A stretch of DNA of 64,000 nucleotides, taken from Algoriphagus locisalis (GTDB taxonomy: Bacteria > Bacteroidota > Bacteroidia > Cytophagales > Cyclobacteriaceae). The notes below the pieces were generated by a model that worked only from the letters and a program-made list of their open reading frames with translations, had not been told where the DNA came from and made no database searches. Both the position numbers and the translations under genes were made by a program. This document shows, piece by piece, positions 45,568 to 54,190 of this stretch (position 1 is the stretch's first letter; each line of letters opens with the position of its first letter). Where the stretch lies: positions 620,001-684,000 of the forward strand of contig NZ_FPBF01000003.1 of NCBI RefSeq assembly GCF_900116615.1, read 5' to 3'.

Positions 45568-47136
45568 ATGAAATATATTCTTATAGCCTTCATACTTCTC
45601 AGCACTCCCCTATTTGGCCAGGAAAGTTCAATGGTTCGGCAATACAATTCCGACTCAACACTAATGGCAGCAGGCGTAATAACCAATTCTTTGCGCGAAG
45701 GGTTATGGAAGTATTACAATCCAAAAACGAATACTTTACTTACTGAAGGAACATTTAGAAATGGGGTTCGGGAAGGCACTTGGAGTAGTTTTTATCCAGA
45801 TGGCAAAAGAAAGGTGGTAGCAGAATATAAAGACGGGATACTTTTTGGCCCTTCTAAAATATATGATGCTGACGGGGCCCTCAAGAAAGAAATGGTTTTT
45901 CAAGATTCCGTCATTGTAGGCAAGTACATAGAATATTTCGGAAGAACCGGAGTGCCAGAGTACATAGATGCCACTCAAGTATCACTGGAAGGACAATATG
46001 AAAACAGTAAAAAAGTAGGTCAGTGGGTTGAATACTATAACTTCGGTGAGGTTGCCACTCGTGAATTTTATGTAAATGGAGTTAAGGAAGGACCATTCTT
46101 AGAATATGATCCCGATGGTGAATTGATTACTGAAGCAGTCTATAAGAACGGGGAATTAGAAGGAGCTTATAAAAGACTCACCTATCCTAATCTAGTTGTA
46201 GAAGAGGGAAATTATAAAAACGGCAAAAAAATTGGCGAATGGACCCGTTATTTTCCCGGCACAAAAACAATAGAATCAGAGGAATACTATGATGAAAATG
46301 GCAACCGGGTAGGTACTTGGAAATATTACTATGAAAACAAACGGCTGGCAAGAATCGAAAAATATGAGAATGGTATTGCAGTAGGCACCTGGGAAGAATA
46401 TTTTCCTACCAAAGAAATCGCCAAACGTAAAACTTATGATCTAGGAGTTCCTGTCGGTGACTACGTAGAATACCACAGTTCTGGTCAAATCTCAGTTTCC
46501 GGACAATACAGCAATGGGATGAAGACCGGCATTTGGAAAAATTTCTTCCCAGATGGTGAGATCTATTCCATAGGAGAATATAGAAATGACTTAAAAACAG
46601 GACTATGGAAATACTTCAATAAGATAGGAATTCTCGTAGCGGAAGGAGAATACAGCTTAGGACTGGAGGATGGACAATGGGTGTACTACTATGACGGCGG
46701 GCAACTAAAATCTGTCGGTAGCTATAATATTGGTTTTGAAAATGGAATCTGGGGCCTTTTTTACGACAACAAACAGTTGACCCAGGAGGAATTCTGGGAC
46801 AATGGTCGTCTGATGAATGTAAGCGAATACAACAGTTATGACGGAAGTTCTACTTTGGACAAAGGCACTTTAAAAGACGGAAACGGAACCCGAATCACCT
46901 ATTATGTAAATGCCAAAAAAGAATCAGAAGGTAATTATGTTTCGGGTAAGGCTGATGGCACTTGGATTTTCTACCATGAAAATGGAAGGAAAGCTTCCGA
47001 AGGTCAAATGAAAGATGGAAAAAAAGAAGGACCTTGGAGATACTATAATCCCGCAGGTCGCTTGGAAGATTTGATCAATTATAAGGCAGATCAAATCCAG
47101 GAAGAATCACTCTCCGACGTGCTTATTTTTAATTAA
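45568..47136 (+). CDS. YwqK/MORN-variant repeat protein
   Basis: A 522-residue secreted protein: a signal peptide (MKYILIAFILLSTPLFGQ), then about 17-19 repeats of ~23 residues of the MORN_2 type (pattern G-x-W-x-x-Y-x-x-x-G...G-x-Y-x-N-G), filling nearly the whole mature chain. Many such proteins are labelled toxin-antitoxin YwqK-family antitoxins, but the repeat itself only indicates an elongated beta surface. No toxin partner is visible. Its leader is unusual, with a duplicated ~92-base unit containing two tiny ORFs. The protein probably lies in the periplasm or at the outer membrane. Confidence 0.85.
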   Translation: MKYILIAFILLSTPLFGQESSMVRQYNSDSTLMAAGVITNSLREGLWKYYNPKTNTLLTEGTFRNGVREGTWSSFYPDGKRKVVAEYKDGILFGPSKIYDADGALKKEMVFQDSVIVGKYIEYFGRTGVPEYIDATQVSLEGQYENSKKVGQWVEYYNFGEVATREFYVNGVKEGPFLEYDPDGELITEAVYKNGELEGAYKRLTYPNLVVEEGNYKNGKKIGEWTRYFPGTKTIESEEYYDENGNRVGTWKYYYENKRLARIEKYENGIAVGTWEEYFPTKEIAKRKTYDLGVPVGDYVEYHSSGQISVSGQYSNGMKTGIWKNFFPDGEIYSIGEYRNDLKTGLWKYFNKIGILVAEGEYSLGLEDGQWVYYYDGGQLKSVGSYNIGFENGIWGLFYDNKQLTQEEFWDNGRLMNVSEYNSYDGSSTLDKGTLKDGNGTRITYYVNAKKESEGNYVSGKADGTWIFYHENGRKASEGQMKDGKKEGPWRYYNPAGRLEDLINYKADQIQEESLSDVLIFN

Positions 47137-47181
47137 TTCGTAACAATACCGTTAGGCTATTTGTTGAAATAGAAAAAGCAA

Positions 47182-47343
47182 ATGTTCGGACTATTCAAAA
47201 AGAAATCAGAGAAAGAAAAGCTGCAGGAAGCCTACACCAAAAAATTAAGTGAGGTACACAAGGCATCACAGATCAATCGCAAGGAAGCTGATCGATTGGC
47301 AGCAGAAGCTGAGGAGATAGCTAAAAAGATAGAAAAGCTATAA
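47182..47343 (+). CDS. Lacal_2735 family small protein
   Basis: A 53-residue, highly charged, helical protein (MFGLFKKKSEKEKLQEAYTK start and AAEAEEIAKKIEKL end) matching small Bacteroidota proteins named Lacal_2735. It has an amphipathic N-terminal FGLFKKK and a probable coiled coil. Function is unknown. It begins 45 bases after the YwqK stop and is followed by an AT-rich inverted repeat and then a strong terminator. The frame from the first ATG is intact. Confidence 0.8.
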   Translation: MFGLFKKKSEKEKLQEAYTKKLSEVHKASQINRKEADRLAAEAEEIAKKIEKL

Positions 47344-47371
47344 AAGGCTTTTCGACCGCGATCTTGCACTT

Positions 47372-47412
47372 TTTAAATGTAAAATTTTGTATTTCAAATA
47401 TTTACATTTAAA
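47372..47412. repeat. Perfect 12-base AT-rich inverted repeat with nested palindrome
   Basis: TTTAAATGTAAA (47372-47383) and its exact reverse complement TTTACATTTAAA (47401-47412) flank 17 bases that contain TATTTCAAATA, itself a palindrome. It lies 29 bases after the Lacal_2735 stop. Confidence 0.6.
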
Positions 47413-47507
47413 TTCAATCACTATTTAAACTAGTCCTGTAGGATTTTTTTTAACTATTAGAATGTTTAAGGGTGATTGAGCTACGGACGACAAACTTTAA
47501 GCTTTTT

Positions 47508-47537
47508 AAGCTCGGATTAATTTCCGAGCTTTTTTTT
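47508..47537 (+). terminator. Rho-independent terminator after the Lacal_2735 gene
   Basis: A nine-base stem AAGCTCGGA/TCCGAGCTT with a six-base loop is followed by a T-run. It sits at the 3' end of the convergent cupin gene. Confidence 0.75.
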
Positions 47538-48057
47538 ATTTTCTAGCGTAATCATCCTCTACCCTAACTATATCTTCTTCATTAGAAGGGTATTCCGGAT
47601 CTACATGCATCCAGATTTCCGCCACTATTCCCCACGAATCCAACCCCACCAATCTGTGTCGTTCACCTTGTGCCAAGGAAATGGTTTTGCCAGCTTCCAT
47701 TTTCTTTAACTCTCCTAATTCATCTGTCTCACTTCTGACTATTCCTGCTTCTCCATCGATGAGCTTCCATAGTTCTGCCCTTCGGAAATGATATTGCCAA
47801 GAAAGGCGGGCTCCAGGTGCAACCAATAAAAATTTTGGGCTTAATTTCTGAGATAGTTGAGTCTCAGACAGATCTATCTCTTCGAAAAACATTGCAGCAA
47901 ATTCACGGATTTGGGCTTCGTCTAATACTAAAAAACCTCCCCATGGTCTTGTATCATCTTTGACCTTAATCCTAAAGCCTTTTTCTTTCAAAAAATCCTC
48001 TACTTTTTGAAATACCTCATTTTCATTTAGTTGACCGGTACTTTGTAATAAATCCAT
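47536..48057 (-). CDS. Cupin-domain protein similar to type II mannose-6-phosphate isomerase
   Basis: A 173-residue protein. An N-terminal helical part and a WGGFLVLDE segment are followed by a cupin barrel: APGARLSWQYHFRRAELWKLI, GEAGIVRS and LAQGERHRLVGLDSWGIVAEIW, then VDPEYPSNEEDIVRVEDDYAR. This C-terminal stretch closely follows the isomerase domain of bifunctional mannose-1-phosphate guanylyltransferases. It might isomerise mannose-6-phosphate, but the usual metal-binding HxH appears as YHFRRAE and activity cannot be assumed. It appears monocistronic and divergent to the ROK regulator. Confidence 0.75.
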   Translation of the reverse strand: MDLLQSTGQLNENEVFQKVEDFLKEKGFRIKVKDDTRPWGGFLVLDEAQIREFAAMFFEEIDLSETQLSQKLSPKFLLVAPGARLSWQYHFRRAELWKLIDGEAGIVRSETDELGELKKMEAGKTISLAQGERHRLVGLDSWGIVAEIWMHVDPEYPSNEEDIVRVEDDYARK

Positions 48058-48126
48058 GTAAATCTTAAAAGGTGAAAGTCAAAATTAACCAAATCATTCT
48101 AAAAAAGAATTATTCGAAATCCCACT

Positions 48127-48134
48127 TACATTTG
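48127..48134 (+). promoter_or_regulatory. Candidate -7 box upstream of the ROK regulator operon
   Basis: TACATTTG fully matches TAnnTTTG, about 140 bases before the ROK regulator ATG, which would leave a long leader. No -33 TTTG was found. Confidence 0.3.
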
Positions 48135-48274
48135 AAATCTTTTGTAAAAAATCTCATCCCTGTACTCAGGAATTAGACGATATGATTTCAAATTTTATCA
48201 TGTTATCTTATTTTTTTAATAAAGTGCTTTTTTGAAAATCAAAAATTGCCGTAATTCAGGCATAACTTAGACCT

Positions 48275-49513
48275 ATGCACCTAATAAATCCTCAAGAGAT
48301 CATCCAAAAAATGGATGGAGTGGTAGAAATCAAAAGCTACCTAAATAAGATTAAGATTATTAAAAACCTCTATACAAAGGGTGCAAATACTGCCAGTGAA
48401 ATATGCGCTGAAGTTGGGATCTCCCTACCCACCGTCAATTCACTCTTAGGTGACTTGATCTCTAGTGGGGAAGTAATCAAACAAGGACGAGCTGAATCAC
48501 AGGGTGGACGTAAGCCGGATCTATACAGGTTGGCTCCTGATGCATTCTACGTGCTATCTGTAGATCTTTCTAAGTTCAATATGAACTTGGCGCTTTACTC
48601 TTGTAACCAAACCCTGACCACAAAAAAGGAAAGTCACAGGATCAACTTAGACAACGAAAAGGAAACGTTTGAGCGAATCTGCACACTCATTGAAGCTTAC
48701 CTGGAGAAGACAGGTATTCCAGCTCATAAAGTAATTGCCATGGGCTTTTCTATGCCTGGATTGACAGATTCTATCGGTGGCGTGAACTATACTTATTTGC
48801 GATATGGAGAAAAAACACTTCTGGAAAATCTAGAATCCAGATTTTCTAAGAAAATTTTCTTGGAAAATGATGCCCGTGCCATGACGCTCGCGGAGTATAA
48901 ATTTGCGACAGACCATAGCTATAAGAATGTTCTTGGACTATTTATTGGCTGGGGCATTGGATTGGGGATTATTATTGATGGAAAATTGTATCAAGGAGCT
49001 TCAGGATTTGCAGGAGAGTTCAGCCATTCCCCGATCTTTGAGTCCAGAGACGTAACCTGCATTTGCGGCAAAAAAGGTTGTTTGGAAGCAGTGGCTTCTG
49101 GCACAGCAATCGTAAAAATGGCTGAGGAAGCAATTAAGTTGGACAAAGACAGCATTTTAGCGCGAATGGCCAGAACTCAGGAAGGTGATATTATGCCAAA
49201 TCTTGTGGTAGATGCGGCTTTATCCGGTGACCAAAGAGCAATCACAATCCTGTCAGAGGCAGGACTTGACCTCGGTAGAGGAATCTCCATGCTTATACAG
49301 GTCTTAAACCCTGAACTTATAATAATCGGTGGATCAGTTGCCGAAGCAAATCAATACTTAATCACTCCAATTCAACAAGCTTTGAATATTTACAGCATGG
49401 CCAAATCTCGTGAGAAGTCCAAAATCGCCCTCTATCAATTAGGTGAAGATGTAGGCCTTTTGGGTGGAGTTGCCGTCGTAAACGAAAAACTATTCGAAGA
49501 TGTAATCAATTGA
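48275..49513 (+). CDS. ROK family transcriptional regulator
   Basis: A 412-residue NagC/Mlc-type regulator. An N-terminal winged helix-turn-helix (residues ~25-80: IIKNLYTKGANTASEICAEV, then TVNSLLGDLISSGEVIKQG) binds DNA, and the ROK sugar-kinase-like domain follows with the zinc site CICGKKGCLEAVASG near residue 261 and an ENDARAMTLAE segment. ROK regulators respond to sugars or sugar phosphates. It begins a same-strand run with the VCBS, haloperoxidase-like and sulfatase genes and is probably the local regulator of the whole uptake locus. Confidence 0.92.
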   Translation: MHLINPQEIIQKMDGVVEIKSYLNKIKIIKNLYTKGANTASEICAEVGISLPTVNSLLGDLISSGEVIKQGRAESQGGRKPDLYRLAPDAFYVLSVDLSKFNMNLALYSCNQTLTTKKESHRINLDNEKETFERICTLIEAYLEKTGIPAHKVIAMGFSMPGLTDSIGGVNYTYLRYGEKTLLENLESRFSKKIFLENDARAMTLAEYKFATDHSYKNVLGLFIGWGIGLGIIIDGKLYQGASGFAGEFSHSPIFESRDVTCICGKKGCLEAVASGTAIVKMAEEAIKLDKDSILARMARTQEGDIMPNLVVDAALSGDQRAITILSEAGLDLGRGISMLIQVLNPELIIIGGSVAEANQYLITPIQQALNIYSMAKSREKSKIALYQLGEDVGLLGGVAVVNEKLFEDVIN

Positions 49514-49544
49514 TTGGAGCTAAACTTCGAAGTTGTAAATACTT

Positions 49545-52500
49545 ATGAATTTCCTTAACAAATCAAGGACAGTCTTATTACTGACTTTAGGGTCATTCAT
49601 ATTTCTCACCAGAACACCCCCTAGCCGAGCTCAGACTTCTTCACCAAAATTTGAAAAAATCTCCAATAAAAAATCTGGAGTCACTTTCAAGAATCAACTG
49701 AAAGAAGATGAAAAGAATAATATCCTCCGCTACGAATACTTTTACAACGGCGGTGGGGTAGCCATCGGCGACTTGGATAATGATGGCCTGGAAGACCTCT
49801 TTTTCACAGCAAATATGTCTTCCAATAAAGTTTACCGAAATCTTGGTAACTGGAAATTCGAGGATAAAACAAAATCGGCAGGAGTCGGAGGAAAAGATGT
49901 CTGGACCACTGGTGTCAGTATGGCTGATGTAAATGGAGATGGTCTTTTGGATATTTACGTTTGCTATTCAGGAAAAGGAAGTCCAGCTGCCAGAGGAAAT
50001 GAACTATGGATAAATCAAGGTGATTTTACATTTACCGATAAGGCAGAAGCTTATGGTTTAGCAGATAAGTCTAACAGTACCCAAGCCTTATTTTTTGATT
50101 TTGACAAGGATGGGGATCTTGACATGTATTTGCTGAATCACCACATTGAAGTAATCAATGAACTTGAATTTAGTGAGGTCAAAACAATCAGACACCCCTA
50201 TGCCGGAGACAAGCTTTATAGAAATGATAATGGGGAATTCATTGATATCAGTGAACAGGCGGGCATTAAAGGCTCAGCTTTGGGATTTGGACTAGGCATT
50301 GTTTCATCTGACATCAATCAAGACGGCTGGCCAGATATTCTAGTCACCAACGATTATATAGAACCTGATTACCTCTACATCAATAATGGCGACGGGACTT
50401 TTACAGATCGAATGACGGATTACTTTCAGCACATTTCTCATTTCTCTATGGGAGCTGATATTTCGGATGTAAATAATGATGGCAAACCGGACATCTATAC
50501 CTTAGACATGCTTCCTGAGGACAATGAGCGTCAAAAGCTACTCTACGGCCCAGAAAATTACGAGCAATATGCCTTAATGATTAAAGAAGGTTTTTACCAC
50601 CAAAGCATGAGAAATATGCTCCAACTTAATCAAGGAAATGGACTTTTCTCTGAAGTAGGGCAGCTTTCCAACATTTCCAACAGTGACTGGAGCTGGTCTG
50701 CCTTGTTTTTTGACGCAACAAATAATGGTAAAAAAGATCTTTTCATCACCAATGGCTACTACAGAGATTACACAAATCGGGACTTTCTAAAGTATAAGGG
50801 GGATTACTATTTTAAGCAGGCTGTGGCCAATGAGAAAGCGGACACCCTTCATCTGGTCACTACCATGACCTCCACTCCTATTCATAATTACATGTTTGAA
50901 AACACCGGATCCCTAAACTTTACTGATCGATCGTTGGATTGGGGGTTTGGTGAAAAGGGGTTTTCCAGTGGTGCAGCATATGCTGATTTGGATAATGACG
51001 GGGATCTAGACTTAGTCGTAAATAACCTAAATGACCAAGCGTCTATTTACGAAAATGTAAGTGCTGCTAAGAATTGGTTACAAATCACACTAAAAGAAAA
51101 CTCTTTAAATACCTACGCCGTCGGAGCGAAGGTGGAAGTATTTACAGGTGATGAAAACCTAACCTTAGAGGAGCATCCCGTTAGAGGGTTTCAATCTTCT
51201 GTAAGCCCAAGGCTGCAATTTGGATTAGGGGAGATTTCCACCATTCCTTCCATTCAAGTTATATGGCCTGATGGCTCGACACAATTCCTCGAAAATATTA
51301 CAGCCAATCAGCACATTACTATTGAAAAAGAAAGTTCTGAAAGAACTCAAGCCACAGGAAAACCTTCTCCTATATTGAGTAAGAGTGATTTTGCCCCAAA
51401 ATACAATCCAGAACCAAATCAATACAATGACTTCAAGCGTCAGCCACTGATGCTCACAATGCCTAGCTACATCAGTCCGTTTTTATCCCAAGGAGACTTA
51501 AATGGAGACGGAAACCCAGAGTTATTTATCGGTGGGACAAAAGGGCAGGCAGGAAAAATAATGTCCTATGAGAATGGAACTTGGAAGGACTATTCTGGTT
51601 TCCGGTCGTCAAATGAATTCACTGATGCCGTTGCTGTTTTCGAAGATTTCAATGGCGATGGAATGGAAGATCTTTTCATCGGAAGTGGTGGTTACCATGA
51701 TTACCTAAGCTCAGATGAATCACTTCAGGACAGGCTTTATCTGAATGATGGACAAGGCAGATTGACCCGTCAATCTTCATTTCCAGCTTATACCTTTAGT
51801 ACTGGTACTGCCCAGGCTTTTGATGCAAACGGAGATGGTCACTTGGATCTTTTTGTAGGTGCCAGACTGATTCCTGGCCGATATCCAATGGTGCCTGCCA
51901 GCAAATTGCTCGTCAATGATGGAAAAGGAAACTTCAGCGATAAGACTGAAGAATACCTCCCGAACGGAGGAAAACTAGGATTAATCACATCCTCAGAATT
52001 AATTGATATGAATTCCGACGGAAAGATGGATTTGATTCTGGCAGGTGAATTTATGCCAATTACAGTTTTGATCAACTCAGGTTCTGGATTTGAAAATAAG
52101 ACGAATTCTTACCTTCCAACAACACTTTCTGGCTGGTGGAACACACTAGCTAAAGCCGACCTAGACGGGGATGGGGATATGGATCTGATAGCTGGCAACT
52201 TTGGCCTGAATTCTCAATTTGAAGTAAATGAGAATAAAAAGCTCCGGCTATATGCGGCAGATTTTGACCAAAACGGATCAATCGACCCAATACTAGAATG
52301 TTTCGTCGGGGACAAAATGTACCCTTACCCAAGCCGGGATGAATTACTAGATCAAATGGCAAGCATGCGGAGTAGATTCACCGATTATGCGTCTTACTCG
52401 AAAGCGACCATGGCTGATCTTTTTACAGTTCAGGAGTTAGAAAAGTCTCAGATTCTGGAAGCAAACATCTTAGAATCAGTAGTTTTAGAAAATACCGGCA

Positions 52501-52832
52501 ACGGGTTTGAAGTCAAATCACTCCCAAGAATCGCCCAATCATTCCCTGTCTTCAGCATTTTACCAATCGACCTGAATCAAGATGGTAATATGGACCTGAT
52601 TTTAGGAGGTAATCAGACTTACACGCGGATACGTATTGGGTTAATGGATGCTGGTTTGGGCTTGGTCCTAATCGGCGATGGCAAAGGAAATTTCACTCCA
52701 CTAAGTCCCGCAGAATCAGGTTTAGCCATCAAAGGGGACATAAAGTCTATTTTGCCAATTCAAACTTCCTTTGGAACCCATCTCCTTTTTGGAATCAACC
52801 AGAAACCTTTGGAAAGCTATACCATCAGATGA
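49545..52832 (+). CDS. VCBS/FG-GAP repeat protein with UnbV_ASPIC domain
   Basis: A 1095-residue secreted protein with an N-terminal signal (LLLTLGSFIFLTRT...SRAQ). FG-GAP/VCBS repeats bear calcium-binding DxDxDG-type loops (GDLDNDGLEDLFFT, DVNGDGLLDIYVC, DFDKDGDLDMYLL, DLDNDGDLDLVVN). An UnbV_ASPIC domain lies at about residues 515-590, and a second propeller-like VCBS half follows. Such proteins are surface or outer-membrane adhesin-like binders, often in SusCD loci. No T9SS C-terminal signal was recognised. It starts 31 bases after the ROK regulator and overlaps the next gene by four bases. Confidence 0.88.
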   Translation: MNFLNKSRTVLLLTLGSFIFLTRTPPSRAQTSSPKFEKISNKKSGVTFKNQLKEDEKNNILRYEYFYNGGGVAIGDLDNDGLEDLFFTANMSSNKVYRNLGNWKFEDKTKSAGVGGKDVWTTGVSMADVNGDGLLDIYVCYSGKGSPAARGNELWINQGDFTFTDKAEAYGLADKSNSTQALFFDFDKDGDLDMYLLNHHIEVINELEFSEVKTIRHPYAGDKLYRNDNGEFIDISEQAGIKGSALGFGLGIVSSDINQDGWPDILVTNDYIEPDYLYINNGDGTFTDRMTDYFQHISHFSMGADISDVNNDGKPDIYTLDMLPEDNERQKLLYGPENYEQYALMIKEGFYHQSMRNMLQLNQGNGLFSEVGQLSNISNSDWSWSALFFDATNNGKKDLFITNGYYRDYTNRDFLKYKGDYYFKQAVANEKADTLHLVTTMTSTPIHNYMFENTGSLNFTDRSLDWGFGEKGFSSGAAYADLDNDGDLDLVVNNLNDQASIYENVSAAKNWLQITLKENSLNTYAVGAKVEVFTGDENLTLEEHPVRGFQSSVSPRLQFGLGEISTIPSIQVIWPDGSTQFLENITANQHITIEKESSERTQATGKPSPILSKSDFAPKYNPEPNQYNDFKRQPLMLTMPSYISPFLSQGDLNGDGNPELFIGGTKGQAGKIMSYENGTWKDYSGFRSSNEFTDAVAVFEDFNGDGMEDLFIGSGGYHDYLSSDESLQDRLYLNDGQGRLTRQSSFPAYTFSTGTAQAFDANGDGHLDLFVGARLIPGRYPMVPASKLLVNDGKGNFSDKTEEYLPNGGKLGLITSSELIDMNSDGKMDLILAGEFMPITVLINSGSGFENKTNSYLPTTLSGWWNTLAKADLDGDGDMDLIAGNFGLNSQFEVNENKKLRLYAADFDQNGSIDPILECFVGDKMYPYPSRDELLDQMASMRSRFTDYASYSKATMADLFTVQELEKSQILEANILESVVLENTGNGFEVKSLPRIAQSFPVFSILPIDLNQDGNMDLILGGNQTYTRIRIGLMDAGLGLVLIGDGKGNFTPLSPAESGLAIKGDIKSILPIQTSFGTHLLFGINQKPLESYTIR

Positions 52833-54163
52833 ACCGATATTTACAATCATCCTTTGCTATTCTAATTGTCACATGCTTGGTGATGAATGTATCCTTGGCT
52901 AAGCCAAAGGAAATCAACTGGCCAAAAGTCTATACACAGCAACTCTTTCACATCACTGAAGTAATGGTGACTGATGTGGCTAGCCCTCCTGTTGCAGCAA
53001 GAATATATGCCTATTCTACGCTTGCTACTTACCTGATTTCCAAAGAAGCAGGTATGGGATTTGAGCATCAGGACATTTTAGGTCAAACGTATCTGGCAGG
53101 TCAAAATTGGGATGTAGAAAATCCAGGGCTTAGTTCGCCTGAATTTGCTGCAATTTATGCCATGCTGAAAGTCGGTGAAGCCATTATGCCATCAGGCTAT
53201 TTATTAAAAGAAAAGCAGCAAGATTGGATTAACACCGCTTTAAAAGCAAAAATCATCAACAAGAAATCACTCCAAGTACACCTAGACTATGCCTCCTTGA
53301 TTGCCAAAAAAGTGATGGAAGTCGCTAAAAAAGATGGCTACCTTCAACTTTCCACCTTGACCCGCTATACTCCCCAACAAGGAGAGGGCTTTTGGTACCC
53401 TACCCCTCCAGCCTATATCGCTGCGGTAGAACCCGAATGGAAAACTATCAAGCCCTTTTTCATTCAAAATCTGAATGAGTATGAGCCTGCTCCAATGGCA
53501 CCTTTTGATATGACGGAAGGCAGCTCATTTCATACCCAATTGATGGAAGTTTATACTACGACCAATGAATTAGGCGAAGAAAAAAAATTGATCGCCAACT
53601 TCTGGGACTGCAATCCTTTCAAAGTCCAGTTTTCAGGACATATGGCTATAGGAGTGAAGAAAATATCCCCAGGAGGACATTGGATCGGAATCACGGGGAT
53701 TGCTGCGCAAAAAGCAGCGCTTTCATTTGCAGAAACTGCCTATATCCATGCACTGGTAGGAATGACCCTTCATGATGCATTTATTTCCTGCTGGAAAGCA
53801 AAATATGAAACGGATAGAATCCGCCCCGAAACTGTGATCAATCAGCAACTGGATCAACGCTGGAGACCATTATTACAAACCCCGCCTTTCCCAGAATACA
53901 CATCAGGACATTCTGTGATAAGTAGAGCTTCTGCGGTGGTTTTGACGGGCTATTTCGGAGATAATTTCGACTTTATCGATAGCTCAGAAACCTATTTTGG
54001 CTTGCCAGAAAGACCTTTCCCTTCCTTTCTTTACGCATCTGAAGAGGCTGCTATTTCCAGGCTTTATGGAGGCATTCACTTTCGTGATGCGATTGAGGAA
54101 GGCGTCAAACAAGGGGAGAAAATTGGGAATATGGTCTGGACTAAAGTTGGGACTAAAAAATAG
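52829..54163 (+). CDS. PAP2/vanadium-dependent haloperoxidase superfamily protein
   Basis: A 444-residue secreted protein with a signal peptide (...NVSLAKPKE). The PAP2 motifs appear as KYETDRIRPE (KxxxxxRP-like), PEYTSGHSV (SGH) and SRLYGGIHFRD (SRxxxxxHxxxD). These are the vanadate or phosphate ligands and catalytic His of vanadium haloperoxidases and acid phosphatases. Length (~440) suits the bacterial haloperoxidase-like group, but halide oxidation versus phosphatase activity cannot be told from sequence. Its ATG overlaps the VCBS stop by four bases, so the two are tightly coupled. The sulfatase gene begins 27 bases later. Confidence 0.85.
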   Translation: MNRYLQSSFAILIVTCLVMNVSLAKPKEINWPKVYTQQLFHITEVMVTDVASPPVAARIYAYSTLATYLISKEAGMGFEHQDILGQTYLAGQNWDVENPGLSSPEFAAIYAMLKVGEAIMPSGYLLKEKQQDWINTALKAKIINKKSLQVHLDYASLIAKKVMEVAKKDGYLQLSTLTRYTPQQGEGFWYPTPPAYIAAVEPEWKTIKPFFIQNLNEYEPAPMAPFDMTEGSSFHTQLMEVYTTTNELGEEKKLIANFWDCNPFKVQFSGHMAIGVKKISPGGHWIGITGIAAQKAALSFAETAYIHALVGMTLHDAFISCWKAKYETDRIRPETVINQQLDQRWRPLLQTPPFPEYTSGHSVISRASAVVLTGYFGDNFDFIDSSETYFGLPERPFPSFLYASEEAAISRLYGGIHFRDAIEEGVKQGEKIGNMVWTKVGTKK

Positions 54164-54190
54164 ATTGAAACAACAGAAAACATATAAAAC

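Noticed and set aside
45568..47136. True toxin-antitoxin antitoxin (YwqK)
   Set aside because: The label comes from repeat families; no toxin gene is adjacent, and the protein has a signal peptide, so I describe it only as a MORN-type repeat protein.
49545..52832. T9SS C-terminal sorting domain on the VCBS protein
   Set aside because: The C-terminus does not show the expected beta-rich sorting domain with its conserved motifs, so secretion by T9SS is not supported.
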